DNA from: Spirochaetaceae bacterium
Lineage (GTDB): Bacteria > Spirochaetota > Spirochaetia > Treponematales > Rectinemataceae
NCBI GenBank assembly: GCA_025358255.1
Contig: JANYKC010000002.1
Span: 1 to 64,000 of the forward strand
Length of the DNA stretch: 64,000 nt
Direction: 5' to 3'
The translations under genes were made by a program, and so were the position numbers. Shown piece after piece: positions 18,817-28,205 of this stretch. Numbering within the stretch: position 1 is the stretch's first letter; the number at the start of each line of letters is the position of its first letter. A model generated the notes under the pieces. That model was given only the letters and a program-made list of their open reading frames with translations, made no database searches and was not told the DNA's origin.

Positions 18817-20733
18817 CTATTCGCCCTTCCGCCTGTCCTGGCGCGAGGCGCGGAGCTCCACGAACACCGGCACCTTGTCGTAGCCGAGTTCGTCCCTGAT
18901 CTTGTTGCGGAGGAAGGAGATGTAGGACTCCTTGACCGCGTCCGGGCGGGTGACGAAAAAGATGAAGTGCAGCGGATTCGCGCTCGTCTGAACCGTGTAG
19001 CGCAGCTTGAACTGGGTGCGCGGACCCACGGGCGGGGGCGTCTCCTCGATCCAGGCGGCGACGACCTTGTTGAGCTTGGGTGTCTCGATCTTCTTCGTGA
19101 GCTGGGCATGGACCGTCACGACCATGTTGAGGAGCTTGTCCACGCCCGTGCCGTTCTTGGCGGAGAGGGGCAGGACGGGCGCGTAGGCCATCTGGCCGAA
19201 GAAGTAGCGCAGCTTGTCGCGCGAGGCCTCGAAGCTGTTCTTGATGTCGGGCATCTCGTCCCATTTGTTGAGGGCGAAGATGACGCCCCTGCCCTTCTCC
19301 GCGGCGAAGTTCGTGATCTTCTTGTCCTGCTCGGTGATGCCCTCGCGGGCATCTATCATAAGTATGACGATATCGCAGTCGTTCACCGTGCGGATCGCGC
19401 GGTTGACCGAATAGTACTCGACATTGTCCGTGACCTTGGTCTTGCGCCGGATGCCCGCCGTGTCCAGGACGATGAGGCGGCGCTTCTTCCACTCGAAATT
19501 GCCCTCGACCACGTCGCGTGTCGTGCCGGCGATCTCGGAGACGATGGACTTCTCCTCGCCGAGAAGCCGGTTGAGGAGGGTCGACTTGCCGGTGTTGGGC
19601 TTGCCCATGATGGCCACGCGGATCTCGTGGCTGTTCGGGGGAAGGATCTCGACCGCCTTGAAGTCGAGGCGCTTGACCATCTCCTCCTCGAGCGCGTCCA
19701 TGTTGCGGCCATGCTCGGCGGAGACGAAGAGCACGGGGTCGAAGCCCCACTTGGCGTGGCCCCAGACCATCGCGTCGCGCTCGGGACTGTCCGCCTTGTT
19801 GACGACGAGGAGGATCTTCTTGGCGAATTTGCGGAGGAGGATGGCGAATTCCTCGTCCTCAGGCGTGATCTCCGCCGCGTCGACAAGGAAGAGTATGAGG
19901 TCGGCCCTCTCGAGGGACTGGAGGCTCTTTTCGACGACCAGGGAGTCGAGCCCCTCCCGCTCGAGCTTGAAGCCGCCCGTGTCGATGAGGGCGATGGGCT
20001 TGCCCGAATCGCGGAGGTGGCAGACCGATTCGACGGGATCGCGCGTGACGCCGGGCGTCGGGTCGGTGATGACGCGGCGCTTGCGGAGCATGCGGTTGTA
20101 GAGGGTCGACTTGCCGACGTTGGGGCGGCCGGCGATCACGACGACAGGGAGGCCGGAATAGCGGATCCGGCTTTCCTGGAGGATGGATTCGACTTCGGCG
20201 GCCAAGGGCGAACTGCCGACCGAACCTTCGACCCTGGCAGCGGCCAAGGTCGAGGCTTTTTCCTCGGCGCGGGTCTGGGTCTCGTCGTCTCCAGCCTTGA
20301 TCCTTCGACCGCGCACCTTGGCGGCCGCGGCCTTTGCCTGGGCAAGGGTCGAGGCGTCCGGAGGGGCGATGCGCTTGGCAGGCGCGGCCTTGGCGGCCTT
20401 CGAGCGCTTGGCGCCTTCCGCTGGGGCAGCGCGGCGCGAGGACGCGCGGGTGGAGGCCTCGGTACGATCGGGCCTTGACGCGACTTCGAGCCCTGAAGCG
20501 GTCTTGGTGGTGTCGATGACGCGGGACTTGGGGCCGCCATGCTTGGGGACGCCGGTCCGGTTGCGTTTCGCGCCGACCAGCTTGGAGGCGGCCTTGGACG
20601 CGGCGCGCTTGGGTGCGGAGGGCTTGGAAGCCGGTCGGCCGCCCACCTGCACGGCGGTCCGCCTGGAGATCACCTTCTTGCGGGCTTGGCCATCGTCGGA
20701 TTTCGGGGGATTGTCTTTGGGCTTGGCGCTCAT
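18817..20733 (-). CDS. der: ribosome-assembly GTPase Der (EngA) with long basic N-terminal extension
   Basis: 638 residues from ATG 20733. Two consecutive GTPase domains: the first with GRPNVGKS at ~200 and NKAD, the second with GKPNTGKS at ~376, TTRD, DTAG and NKWD. The C-terminal KH-like domain ends [19 protein letters not shown]. Der acts in 50S subunit maturation. The usual protein is ~440-490 residues; here ~190 extra residues rich in Ala, Lys, Arg and Ser precede it, like the basic extensions seen in some high-GC genomes. Its ATG overlaps the ptsI TGA (ATGA), so translation is coupled. Confidence 0.96.
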   Translation of the reverse strand: MSAKPKDNPPKSDDGQARKKVISRRTAVQVGGRPASKPSAPKRAASKAASKLVGAKRNRTGVPKHGGPKSRVIDTTKTASGLEVASRPDRTEASTRASSRRAAPAEGAKRSKAAKAAPAKRIAPPDASTLAQAKAAAAKVRGRRIKAGDDETQTRAEEKASTLAAARVEGSVGSSPLAAEVESILQESRIRYSGLPVVVIAGRPNVGKSTLYNRMLRKRRVITDPTPGVTRDPVESVCHLRDSGKPIALIDTGGFKLEREGLDSLVVEKSLQSLERADLILFLVDAAEITPEDEEFAILLRKFAKKILLVVNKADSPERDAMVWGHAKWGFDPVLFVSAEHGRNMDALEEEMVKRLDFKAVEILPPNSHEIRVAIMGKPNTGKSTLLNRLLGEEKSIVSEIAGTTRDVVEGNFEWKKRRLIVLDTAGIRRKTKVTDNVEYYSVNRAIRTVNDCDIVILMIDAREGITEQDKKITNFAAEKGRGVIFALNKWDEMPDIKNSFEASRDKLRYFFGQMAYAPVLPLSAKNGTGVDKLLNMVVTVHAQLTKKIETPKLNKVVAAWIEETPPPVGPRTQFKLRYTVQTSANPLHFIFFVTRPDAVKESYISFLRNKIRDELGYDKVPVFVELRASRQDRRKGE

Positions 20734-22484
20734 TTCTTTCGTTTCTCCGTTGTGGCGTCGCAATAGGGCTGGACGATGTCGGCGAGATAGGCGGCGGCTT
20801 CGGCGGAGGAGGACATTCCCATGACCACCTCCGCCGCCTTCCTGGCCTCGTCCGCTCCGACCGAGCGGATAAGGCGCTTCACCGCGAGGAGCGAGGCGCT
20901 CGACATCGAGAATTCCTCGAGGCCGAGGCCGATGAGGAGGAAAACCGAGGCCGGATCGCCTGCCATCTCGCCGCACATGCCGACGGGAATACCCGCGGCC
21001 TTTCCGTTGTCGATCGTCGTCTTGATCAGCCTGAGGACAGCGGGATGGAAGGGCTCATAGAGATAGGCGACCCGCTGGTTGCCGCGGTCCACCGCCATGG
21101 TGTACTGGATGAGGTCATTTGTCCCGATCGAGAAGAAATCGGACTTGCGCGCGAGGATGTCGCTGGCCATGGCCGCTGCCGGAACTTCGACCATGATGCC
21201 GGTCTTGATCCTGTCGGGCACGGCCTGTCCACGCTTGTGGCATTCCTCCCCGGCCATCTCCACCAGGACGAGGGCGCGGTCCAGCTCGGAGGGCGAAGCG
21301 ATCATCGGGAACATGATCCGCACGTCCCCGTGGGCGGCGGCGCGGAGGATGGCCCGCAGCTGGCCCAGGAAGACATCCTCCTTGGCCAGGCAGAAGCGGA
21401 TGGCCCGCCAGCCCAGCAAGGGATTCTTCTCGTCCGCGGCGCCCAGCTCGGGCAGGACCTTGTCCCCGCCGATGTCGAGGGTCCTGATGGTGACGGGCTT
21501 GCCCTTCATGCTCTCCACCACCCGGGAATAGGAGAGGTACTGCTCTTCCTCTCCGGGGACATGGCCGGGCTGGAAAAAGAGGAATTCGGAACGGAAGAGG
21601 CCGATGCCGTCGGCGCCGTGCGCCATGGCGGCTTCGCCTTCCTCGGGTACCTCGATGTTGGCCTTGAGGAGGATGCGCTTGCCATCGCTGGTCTGGGAAG
21701 GGAGGTCGATGAGCTTGGAAAGCTCGACAGCCTCGTCGTGGGCGAGGCGTTGGGATGCCGCCGCCGAGCTGAGGGTCGCCTTGTCAGGGTCGACGATAAG
21801 GCGTCCGGCCCGGCCGTCCACGACCAAGGCGTCTCCCGCCTTGATGCCATCGAGCACTTCTCCAAGGCCAAGCACGGCGGGGATCTCGAAGGCGCGCGCG
21901 AGGATGGCGACATGGCTTGTCCGTCCGCCCGCTTCCGTGGCGATGGCCACGACCTTGCTGCGCTTGAGGCTGATCATATCGGAGGGAAGGAGGTCGTGGG
22001 CCAGGAGTATGAAGCTTGTCTCGAGGTCTTCGAGGTTGAAGCGCTCATGGAACATGAGGTGGGAGAGGATGCGCCTGGCCACGTCGTGGACATCGGCGGA
22101 CCGCGCCTGGAGAAGGGGATCCTCGATGAGGGCCAGCTTGTCTACGAGCTCCCTTTCGAGCTCGACGATGACGCGCTCGATGTTCCGGTGGGTCGAGCGA
22201 AGGCGCGCCTCGAGGCCGTCAAAAAAATCCGGATCGCTGAGCATGAGGAGATGGGCTTCGAAGATGGCGGCCTGGACCTGCCCGGCATCGCGGAAGGTGC
22301 GGTCGCGCAGCTCTTCCACCTCGCGCTTGGCCTTTTCGACGGCCCTGAGGAAACGCGCCCATTCGGCGTCCAGATCGTCGTGATCGATGCCATAGCTCGG
22401 CACCGACAGCTCATCTTCGCGGAAAACGAAGGCGGGCGCGACGACGACGCCAGGCGATGCCGGAATGCCTTTGTACTCTCTCAT
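20730..22484 (-). CDS. ptsI: phosphoenolpyruvate-protein phosphotransferase (PTS enzyme I)
   Basis: 584 residues. Takes phosphate from PEP to HPr. The phosphohistidine motif [12 protein letters not shown] lies at ~185-196. The PEP-binding barrel has [22 protein letters not shown], the [15 protein letters not shown] loop and [10 protein letters not shown] start at ATG 22484 ([12 protein letters not shown]), where similarity to enzyme I begins. No Shine-Dalgarno is present, and a promoter ends only ten bases upstream, so the message may be leaderless. First gene of ptsI-der-merR-apeB; no PTS permease is visible, so it may serve regulation, as inferred for some spirochaetes. Confidence 0.96.
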   Translation of the reverse strand: MREYKGIPASPGVVVAPAFVFREDELSVPSYGIDHDDLDAEWARFLRAVEKAKREVEELRDRTFRDAGQVQAAIFEAHLLMLSDPDFFDGLEARLRSTHRNIERVIVELERELVDKLALIEDPLLQARSADVHDVARRILSHLMFHERFNLEDLETSFILLAHDLLPSDMISLKRSKVVAIATEAGGRTSHVAILARAFEIPAVLGLGEVLDGIKAGDALVVDGRAGRLIVDPDKATLSSAAASQRLAHDEAVELSKLIDLPSQTSDGKRILLKANIEVPEEGEAAMAHGADGIGLFRSEFLFFQPGHVPGEEEQYLSYSRVVESMKGKPVTIRTLDIGGDKVLPELGAADEKNPLLGWRAIRFCLAKEDVFLGQLRAILRAAAHGDVRIMFPMIASPSELDRALVLVEMAGEECHKRGQAVPDRIKTGIMVEVPAAAMASDILARKSDFFSIGTNDLIQYTMAVDRGNQRVAYLYEPFHPAVLRLIKTTIDNGKAAGIPVGMCGEMAGDPASVFLLIGLGLEEFSMSSASLLAVKRLIRSVGADEARKAAEVVMGMSSSAEAAAYLADIVQPYCDATTEKRKK

Positions 22485-22494
22485 CTGAATTAAG

Positions 22495-22523
22495 ACTGTA
22501 CCAAAACGGGGGGCCGCTGTCAA
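22495..22523 (-). promoter_or_regulatory. sigma70 promoter of ptsI, implying a leaderless mRNA
   Basis: On the minus strand TTGACA (22523-22518), 17-base spacer, TACAGT (22500-22495). Only ten bases separate the -10 box from ATG 22484, so the start site would fall 3-5 bases before the ATG. Confidence 0.65.
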
Positions 22524-22617
22524 AGCCTTGCCGGGGCAGGCAAAAGCCCGCCAGCGTGCGGCCTGACCCGCGGAAGTGGCCTTGTCCGCGACCGAACGGG
22601 ACTCCCGGGGCCCCGGC

Positions 22618-23628
22618 TTAGTGGAGGACGACCGTTGGATTCATGCCCCGGCCATTCTTGAAAACCGAGAAATGGAGGTGGGGGCCGGTGCTGTAGCCGG
22701 TGTTGCCGACAAAGCCGATGCGCTGGCCTATGCCGACCCACTGCCCTTCCTTGACGATGGAACTGTTCATATGGCCGTAAAAACTCATCCAATTCGAATG
22801 ATGGGCGATGAGGACATAGTTGCCGAAGGAGGAGGAATAGCCCTTCTCGATGACCCGTCCCTCCATCGCCGCCCCGATCGGTGTTCCGAGATTGGCGCCG
22901 ATATCCAGGCCGTCATGGAAGCTGCGGCTGCCGGTGAAGGGGTCGCTGCGCCATCCGTAGCGGCTTGTGACCCAGCCCCGGATCGGCCATTTGAATAGGT
23001 CGCCGTTGATCTCGCGGAGCTTGTTACTCGGCAACCTTGCGTCAGGCAGGAAAACCACCTTTCCCGCGGGAATCTGGAGGGCAAGCAAGCCGTTGCTTTC
23101 GATGATCCCGTTCGCGGCGATCTCCCAGGCCCTGGCAAGGCTTTCCGCCGTGTCCCCTTCCTTGGCCACGCAGAGGATGCCGGCCATGCTCGGTACCTTG
23201 AGGAGCTGGCGGGGACGGAGTGCCCTGGTATTCTGGATGTTGTTGAAGGAGACGATGCTGTCCACGCTCACGCCATAGCTCTCCGCGATAGCGCCTGCCG
23301 TATCCCCGGGCTTGACCGTGTAGACCGAATAGTAAAGGCCACGGTCTGGGCCGCCGCCGCTTTCCCCTGCCGGCCCCAGCGGGACCTGCCCCGGCGATAT
23401 TCCGTCGAGGGAAGCGGAAGCCGTCCCGCCAATGGCTTCCCCGTAGGCCGGAGCGGCCTCGGATGCGGGCGATTTGGCCTTTACAAGGCTCGCGGACGTT
23501 TCCATCAGGGCGGGGGAGCCCATGAAGGCAAGGCTCGCGACGAGGACTGCGGCGACAATGAAGAGGTTCTTTCCGCTGGCTACCCTCGCGAGGAGCTCGC
23601 CCTTTTCCTTGGGAGACCGTTTTTTCAT
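22618..23628 (-). CDS. LysM/M23 peptidoglycan endopeptidase
   Basis: 336 residues from ATG 23628. A basic N-terminus and one hydrophobic segment ([16 protein letters not shown]) anchor or export it. Two LysM-like units follow ([19 protein letters not shown] at ~105 and [18 protein letters not shown] at ~155). The C-terminal M23 domain has the metal motifs [10 protein letters not shown] (HxxxD), YGHM and GPHLHF (HxH). Such proteins cut peptide cross-links in periplasmic peptidoglycan or, if motifs degenerate, activate amidases; all ligands look intact here. Lies between ptsI and the VWA gene, same strand. Confidence 0.94.
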   Translation of the reverse strand: MKKRSPKEKGELLARVASGKNLFIVAAVLVASLAFMGSPALMETSASLVKAKSPASEAAPAYGEAIGGTASASLDGISPGQVPLGPAGESGGGPDRGLYYSVYTVKPGDTAGAIAESYGVSVDSIVSFNNIQNTRALRPRQLLKVPSMAGILCVAKEGDTAESLARAWEIAANGIIESNGLLALQIPAGKVVFLPDARLPSNKLREINGDLFKWPIRGWVTSRYGWRSDPFTGSRSFHDGLDIGANLGTPIGAAMEGRVIEKGYSSSFGNYVLIAHHSNWMSFYGHMNSSIVKEGQWVGIGQRIGFVGNTGYSTGPHLHFSVFKNGRGMNPTVVLH

Positions 23629-23697
23629 CCTCAAAAGCCCCTTCCCGCTTCGGAATTCATGTCAACTTTACACCGGATATTGACCATCATGCAACCT

Positions 23698-24945
23698 TCA
23701 ATCCGGCAGGATGATGGTATCCATCTCAATGCCGCGCTTGCCCGACTCCGCCTCGACCATTGCCCGGTCGATCTTGCCCCGCGGCAGGGGATGGGCAGGC
23801 GCATCCCCGATGAGGATTATCATTTTTCGCTCAGCCATCCAGGGATAGGTGGTCAGAGCTTCATAAAGGGCCTCGTAGACCGCCTCCGGTATGTCCCGGC
23901 CGCCGCCGACCCTGACCGACTGGACGTTGGCAAGCATCTTGGGAACATCGACCGTGAAGTCGAAATGCTTGACCACATATTCCTCGAAATAGTCCTTGTA
24001 CAGCACAAGTCCGAGGCGCACCGAGGTAAAGCCCGCTATCCGGTCCTGGATGATGCCCGGCAAGCTCGCCTTGACCGCATCGATGTCGTTCCCCATGGAA
24101 TCCGTCGTATCCAGGCAAAGGACCAGGTCGAGGCTCTTTCCCTTGGCCTTGTCCATGAGGCGGCCGATCTCAGGGGCGATGTCTTCAGGCTTCTCGACCA
24201 GGTGGGCCTCGCCCTTTCCCGCGTCGGCGATGGTCCGGAAATCGTCCACGGTCTTGGGAATATAGAGGCTGAGATCGGGCTCTTTCTCGGGAGGCTTGGG
24301 TTCTGGTGGAGCCATTACCTCCGGCGGCGGCGCCGGAGGGGGTTTGACCGCCGGCGGCGCGGCGTGGAGTTTCTGGGTGACCCTGATGAGGTAGGGGTTT
24401 TCCTGGAAGGCGGCCCGATAATCGGCGAAGGGCAGGGCAAAAGCCCGAATGTTTATGAAGGTCCCGTCATGGATGAAGGTCTCCCCGTGGCGACCCCAGG
24501 AATAGCCCCAGGCGACGACCCAAGGGATGAAGACATGGAAGGCCTGGCCGAAGACCGGATCCTTTTCGGGCGATGAGTCGATGAGCGACCAGATCTTGGC
24601 AGAGGCCAGGATCGCCTTGCCATCGAGGATACGCTTTTCGTCTCCGTTGATCGGGTTCCATTCCGGAGCCCGGTAGGCGTAGTTGTCGGTCTTGTGCTCC
24701 GGGTCCTTGGTGCTTTCGGTGAGGAGGATGGATCCGAGCCCGGGCTTCCTGCGGACGTAGAGATGATAGCCACCGTCCGCCAATTGCTCAATCCTGACGT
24801 CCTCTGGGCCGACCATGAGGTCGCCGACCATGAGGTCGGCCGCTGGCCCAGGCGCGGCGATAGCCGGAACGAGGGCGATTCCTGCCAAAAACGCCGCCCC
24901 GAGGAGGAAGGGGAGGCGGGCTGCGACAGCTCTGCCGATTCTCAC
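23698..24945 (-). CDS. secreted von Willebrand factor A-domain protein
   Basis: 415 residues. Signal peptide at 1-30 (Leu/Ala core then AIAAPG). A strand-rich N-terminal region (~45-195) is followed by a Pro-rich linker (~197-222), then a VWA domain at ~272-415 with the metal-ion-dependent adhesion site DTTDSMG (Asp279, Asp282, Ser283) and the GGRDIPEA loop. VWA domains bind protein partners through a divalent metal. The GTG start at 24945 sits inside the loop of a perfect 9-bp inverted repeat (24934-24960), so translation may be structure-controlled. Partner unknown. Confidence 0.82.
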   Translation of the reverse strand: MRIGRAVAARLPFLLGAAFLAGIALVPAIAAPGPAADLMVGDLMVGPEDVRIEQLADGGYHLYVRRKPGLGSILLTESTKDPEHKTDNYAYRAPEWNPINGDEKRILDGKAILASAKIWSLIDSSPEKDPVFGQAFHVFIPWVVAWGYSWGRHGETFIHDGTFINIRAFALPFADYRAAFQENPYLIRVTQKLHAAPPAVKPPPAPPPEVMAPPEPKPPEKEPDLSLYIPKTVDDFRTIADAGKGEAHLVEKPEDIAPEIGRLMDKAKGKSLDLVLCLDTTDSMGNDIDAVKASLPGIIQDRIAGFTSVRLGLVLYKDYFEEYVVKHFDFTVDVPKMLANVQSVRVGGGRDIPEAVYEALYEALTTYPWMAERKMIILIGDAPAHPLPRGKIDRAMVEAESGKRGIEMDTIILPD

Positions 24946-24960
24946 CTTATAAGAATCGGC
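24934..24960 (-). promoter_or_regulatory. perfect inverted repeat enclosing the VWA gene start codon
   Basis: Arms GCCGATTCT and AGAATCGGC flank a nine-base loop that contains the GTG start. In RNA this would hide the initiation region; in DNA it could be an operator. Confidence 0.4.
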
Positions 24961-24992
24961 GCCAAAAGGGGCCGCGATGAGGGAGTGCTACC

Positions 24993-25077
24993 AAGATTGT
25001 TGGGGTGGGGGCAGGCGGCGCAGCGGCCAGGCCGGGCATCCAGGCCAGGGGGAGCCGCCTGACCGGCCAACAATCTT
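24993..25077. repeat. 85-bp imperfect hairpin between GH3 and VWA genes
   Basis: Outer arms AAGATTGTTGG (24993-25003) and CCAACAATCTT (25067-25077) are perfectly complementary. An inner pair, CAGGCGGC/GCCGCCTG, extends the stem. No T-run follows, so it is not a simple terminator. It occupies most of the 150-base gap and may be a REP- or MITE-like element or an mRNA-processing site. Confidence 0.6.
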
Positions 25078-25094
25078 CGAGGAAGCCATCAAAG

Positions 25095-26351
25095 CTAGCG
25101 GATTAGGCGCTTGGACTCTTCAACGATCGCCGGCAGGGCTTCGATGCGTCGGGCGCGGGCGGAGGGATCCAGGGCGGCGGCCAAGCCAAAACGCAGCTTC
25201 AGCTCCAATATGCGCACGACCGCATCATCAAGCCTGGCCTCCGCGATCCGACCCGAGCGCACTGCGTCCACGAGGGCGGACTTGACCCTTGGCCCCGCCT
25301 GGCCATCCGAAAGCATGAGGAGGTCGGCCCCGGCATTCACCGCGGCCACGGCGGAAGCCGCCACGCCCGCCGGATCGGAGCCGGAACCCTCGGTCAGCGC
25401 CTTCATGAAGAGGTCATCGGTGACGGCGATCCCTTCGAAGCCCAGCTCCTTCTTGAGGATGGCAGTGGTGAGGCCATACGAGAGGGTGGCCGGCCGCGAG
25501 GCATCGATGCTGGGAACCAGGACATGGGAAAGCAGCACGGCGGCGGCGCCATGGGAGATGGCCGAGCGAAACCGGGGCAGGAAATCGCGTTCAAGTTCTG
25601 CCTTGGTCACCTCGAGGATGGGAAGGCCCCTGTGTGGGTCCGTGGCGGCATTGCCGGGAAAATGCTTGGCCGTGGCGGCGACTCCGGAAAGGGCGAGGCC
25701 TTCGATAAAGGCTCCTGCGCAATCGTCCACGCGCCGCGGGTCACGACCGTAGGATCGCGAGCCGAGAAGCTCCGCATTGCGGTCGCTGAGGGTCTCCACG
25801 ACTGGGGCGAGGGCCAGGTTGACGCCGATCGCCGCCAGCTCGAGTCCTGCCCGCCTGCCCAATAAGCCTGCGTAGCGCCCCCCCCTTTCACCGACAAGGG
25901 CAGGCGATGGCAGCCGGGTGACACCCTGCTTGAAGCGGAAAACCGTCCCCCCCTCGTGATCGATGGCGACGATCAGCGGCAGGCCATTGCCCTGCATGGC
26001 GGCGCCGTCCTGGTACCCGCCGACCAGGGCGGCCAGGGCATTCGGTCCTTCGGCAACGTTGAAGCCAAACAGCAGGATGCCGCCGGGAGCCGTGTTACTG
26101 AGAAAATCGACCGCGGCGCGGCTGGGCTTCGAATTGCCGCCCACACCCAGGAGGAGGAGCTGGCCGCACTTGGCCTCGAGGCCGAGATTCCCGAGCTGCT
26201 TGAGAGCTTCACGTCGAAAAGCCGAAGGAGGGGGAGGAAGATCCGCAGGGCCGCGGCTGGACGCGCTGGCCCTGCAGCCATTTAAGGCGGCCCAAAGCAG
26301 GACTGCGCCAAGGCCGGCCATGAAGAATCGCTTTTTTCCCATTGGATGCAT
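25095..26351 (-). CDS. glycoside hydrolase family 3 lipoprotein (beta-N-acetylglucosaminidase-like)
   Basis: 418 residues. Lipobox LNGC at ~23-26 predicts a lipoprotein. One GH3 barrel follows with the NagZ-type signature KHFPGNAATDPHRGLP (the catalytic acid/base His of the family is in DPH) and the nucleophile Asp in GIAVTDDLF. These enzymes remove terminal N-acetylglucosamine from wall fragments; NagZ is usually cytoplasmic, so a lipid-anchored form implies periplasmic work. The usual GDT of the motif reads AAT here. A second, longer GH3 is at 57621-59312. Confidence 0.9.
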   Translation of the reverse strand: MHPMGKKRFFMAGLGAVLLWAALNGCRASASSRGPADLPPPPSAFRREALKQLGNLGLEAKCGQLLLLGVGGNSKPSRAAVDFLSNTAPGGILLFGFNVAEGPNALAALVGGYQDGAAMQGNGLPLIVAIDHEGGTVFRFKQGVTRLPSPALVGERGGRYAGLLGRRAGLELAAIGVNLALAPVVETLSDRNAELLGSRSYGRDPRRVDDCAGAFIEGLALSGVAATAKHFPGNAATDPHRGLPILEVTKAELERDFLPRFRSAISHGAAAVLLSHVLVPSIDASRPATLSYGLTTAILKKELGFEGIAVTDDLFMKALTEGSGSDPAGVAASAVAAVNAGADLLMLSDGQAGPRVKSALVDAVRSGRIAEARLDDAVVRILELKLRFGLAAALDPSARARRIEALPAIVEESKRLIR

Positions 26352-26460
26352 CGCCCTAGAAATCTACCCCGAGGCGACCGGGGCAGGCAAGCGCCTTGAG
26401 CGCCCAAGGCGGCCAATCAGGGCTGGACAGGGAAAGCCCCGTCGTACTCTACTCTGTTCA

Positions 26461-27105
26461 ATGAACGATTATGCAAAAGCGGAAGGCGGCAGGAATGCCG
26501 GAGACCTTGCGGCGGGGGTTGTCCAGTTGCTCGGGGGTGGGCTCGCCCTCGTGGGCCTCCCCTTCCTCCTGGTGCAGGCCGCAGCCCATCCCTCCGCCGC
26601 CTTCACGGTCTCCTTCTCGATCTATGGCGCCTCGATCCTATATTTCTTCGCGATCTCCGCCCTGGCCCATCTCCTGGAAAGGCCCGGCGCGCGGAGGGTC
26701 ATGGGCGCGCTGGACGACGCTGGCTCCTTTTTCCTCGTAGCCGGCTCATATACGCCTTTTTGCCTGACGAGCTTTCACGGCGCGGCAGGTTGGATCATCC
26801 TTGGTTTGCTCTGGGGCTTCGCCGTCATCCTCTTCCTGGCGACCATCATCTACAACCAGAGGATCAGGGAGTTGGCGCTCGCGGTCTATTACCTTGCCTT
26901 CACCCTTTTCCTGCCGCTCATGCCTTCCCTCCGGAGCCTCCTGCCTGAGACGGTCTTTCCATGGACCCTCCTGGCCGGCCTGGTTTTTGCCCTGGGCCTC
27001 GCCTTCCGTTCGCGCGGGGGCATGCCCTACCACCACGCGATCTGGCACAGCTTTACCCTGGCGGCTTCCGTCGTCCTGTTTTTCGCCCTCCTCGCACTTC
27101 ACTAG
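26461..27105 (+). CDS. hemolysin III / PAQR-family membrane protein
   Basis: 214 residues from ATG 26461 with seven hydrophobic segments. Family landmarks: SIYGASILYFFAISALAH (SxxY/H pattern), GALDDAGSFFLVAGSYTPF (Asp plus GSYTP) and HHAIWHSFTL near the end (His residues of the putative zinc site). PAQR-type proteins are thought to be membrane hydrolases or stress proteins; toxin activity is not implied by the name. The stop codon overlaps that of the converging MinD-like gene within CTAG (27102-27105). Confidence 0.9.
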   Translation: MNDYAKAEGGRNAGDLAAGVVQLLGGGLALVGLPFLLVQAAAHPSAAFTVSFSIYGASILYFFAISALAHLLERPGARRVMGALDDAGSFFLVAGSYTPFCLTSFHGAAGWIILGLLWGFAVILFLATIIYNQRIRELALAVYYLAFTLFLPLMPSLRSLLPETVFPWTLLAGLVFALGLAFRSRGGMPYHHAIWHSFTLAASVVLFFALLALH

Positions 27106-28091
27106 CCCCCGGCATCCCCGCCGTCAAGCGCCTCGAGGGCCAGGCTCTCGAGCTGCGTGTCGAACTCCGACTCTGCTGGGATCGAAGGCAGCGCGAGAGC
27201 GGCATTCGAGATCCGGGTCGCCAAGGCCTGGACACCCCGCGCGAAAGGCGCCTGGGGATCGAGGAGGACGAGGGGCGTCCGCGTGGCGATGCTTCGGGAA
27301 ATGGCCGCGTCCTCGAGAAGGAAGCCCATGAAGGTCAAGGAAAGTCCGAGGTTCTTGAGGCTGATGTCCCGAAGGCGATAGCCGAGTTCCGCGTCCGGCC
27401 TCGTGCGGGCGCGGTTCATGACCACAAAGGGCAGGATCGACTCGAGCCGGGATAGGGCTTCCGCGCCTTTTTCCGGCAAGCTCCCGGCCAGGCCGCGCGC
27501 GAAGCCGACGAAGGATTGGCCAGAGCCTTCGGTCTTTGTCCCCGCGTATTCAAGGATGGCTGCCCGCTGGGGGCTCCCTTCCGGAAAGGAGCGCATGAGG
27601 CTTCGGTAGGCCGCGGTCTTCAGGAAGGAATAGGCGTTGAGGACCGAGGTTATCTCTGGGTTGATGACCAGGATGCCCGTCGGCGCCGACAGGTAAAAGT
27701 CGACGACATTGTATGAGGAACCCGCCCCAAGATCGAGGATCACATAGTCGGCGGGCAGGGAGGCGAGCCCTTTCAGGATGCGGCGCTTGGCATTCCATTC
27801 AAGGTTGGCGGTGCCAGGCAGGAGATTGTCACCAGGAATGAGCCAAAGCCGCTCTTGCCCGGTTTCGACAAGGAGACTCTCCAGGCTTTTTTCGTTTTTC
27901 CACACAAAGGAGCCAAGTCCCGGATGGCGGTTGCGCAGCCCCAGGCAGGTGTGGAGGTTGGAACCGCCGAGGTCGAGGTCCACGAGGACGACTGTCTTGC
28001 CGAGGCGGGCAAGGCATATGCCGAGGTTGGCGGCCAGGACACTCTTGCCTACTCCACCTTTTCCCGAGGCGAGGGGCAGTATCTTGAGCAT
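27102..28091 (-). CDS. MinD/ParA-family P-loop ATPase (FlhG-like)
   Basis: 329 residues. Deviant Walker A GKGGVGKSVLAANLG at ~10-24 with the signature first Lys, a DLDLGGSNLH switch, and DYVILDLGAGSS. Members position flagella, division machinery or chemoreceptors by ATP-dependent membrane or protein binding. A long C-terminal region (~170-329) lacks the usual amphipathic MinD helix and contains FVVMNRARTRPDAELGYRL. FlhG-like function is possible in a spirochaete, but no flagellar gene is adjacent, so the target is open. Confidence 0.88.
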   Translation of the reverse strand: MLKILPLASGKGGVGKSVLAANLGICLARLGKTVVLVDLDLGGSNLHTCLGLRNRHPGLGSFVWKNEKSLESLLVETGQERLWLIPGDNLLPGTANLEWNAKRRILKGLASLPADYVILDLGAGSSYNVVDFYLSAPTGILVINPEITSVLNAYSFLKTAAYRSLMRSFPEGSPQRAAILEYAGTKTEGSGQSFVGFARGLAGSLPEKGAEALSRLESILPFVVMNRARTRPDAELGYRLRDISLKNLGLSLTFMGFLLEDAAISRSIATRTPLVLLDPQAPFARGVQALATRISNAALALPSIPAESEFDTQLESLALEALDGGDAGG

Positions 28092-28205
28092 GGCGCCTCC
28101 TGTCGCTGGTGACTGTAGCGCGGCCTAGGAGGCTGGCACAAGTCCTTGACCGGTATCTTGCCCGCGGCGTTGCCGCCCTGCCCTCAAGCGCTGTAGAGTA
28201 GCATC

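Noticed and set aside
17974-20478. 834-codon open frame on the plus strand
   Set aside because: It is antisense to apeB, merR and der, which carry clear family motifs. Its composition (Arg/Gly/Asp/Leu-rich, no domain) is what GC-rich antisense frames give.
20613-22493. 626-codon open frame on the plus strand
   Set aside because: Antisense to ptsI; no ribosome site and no recognisable domain.
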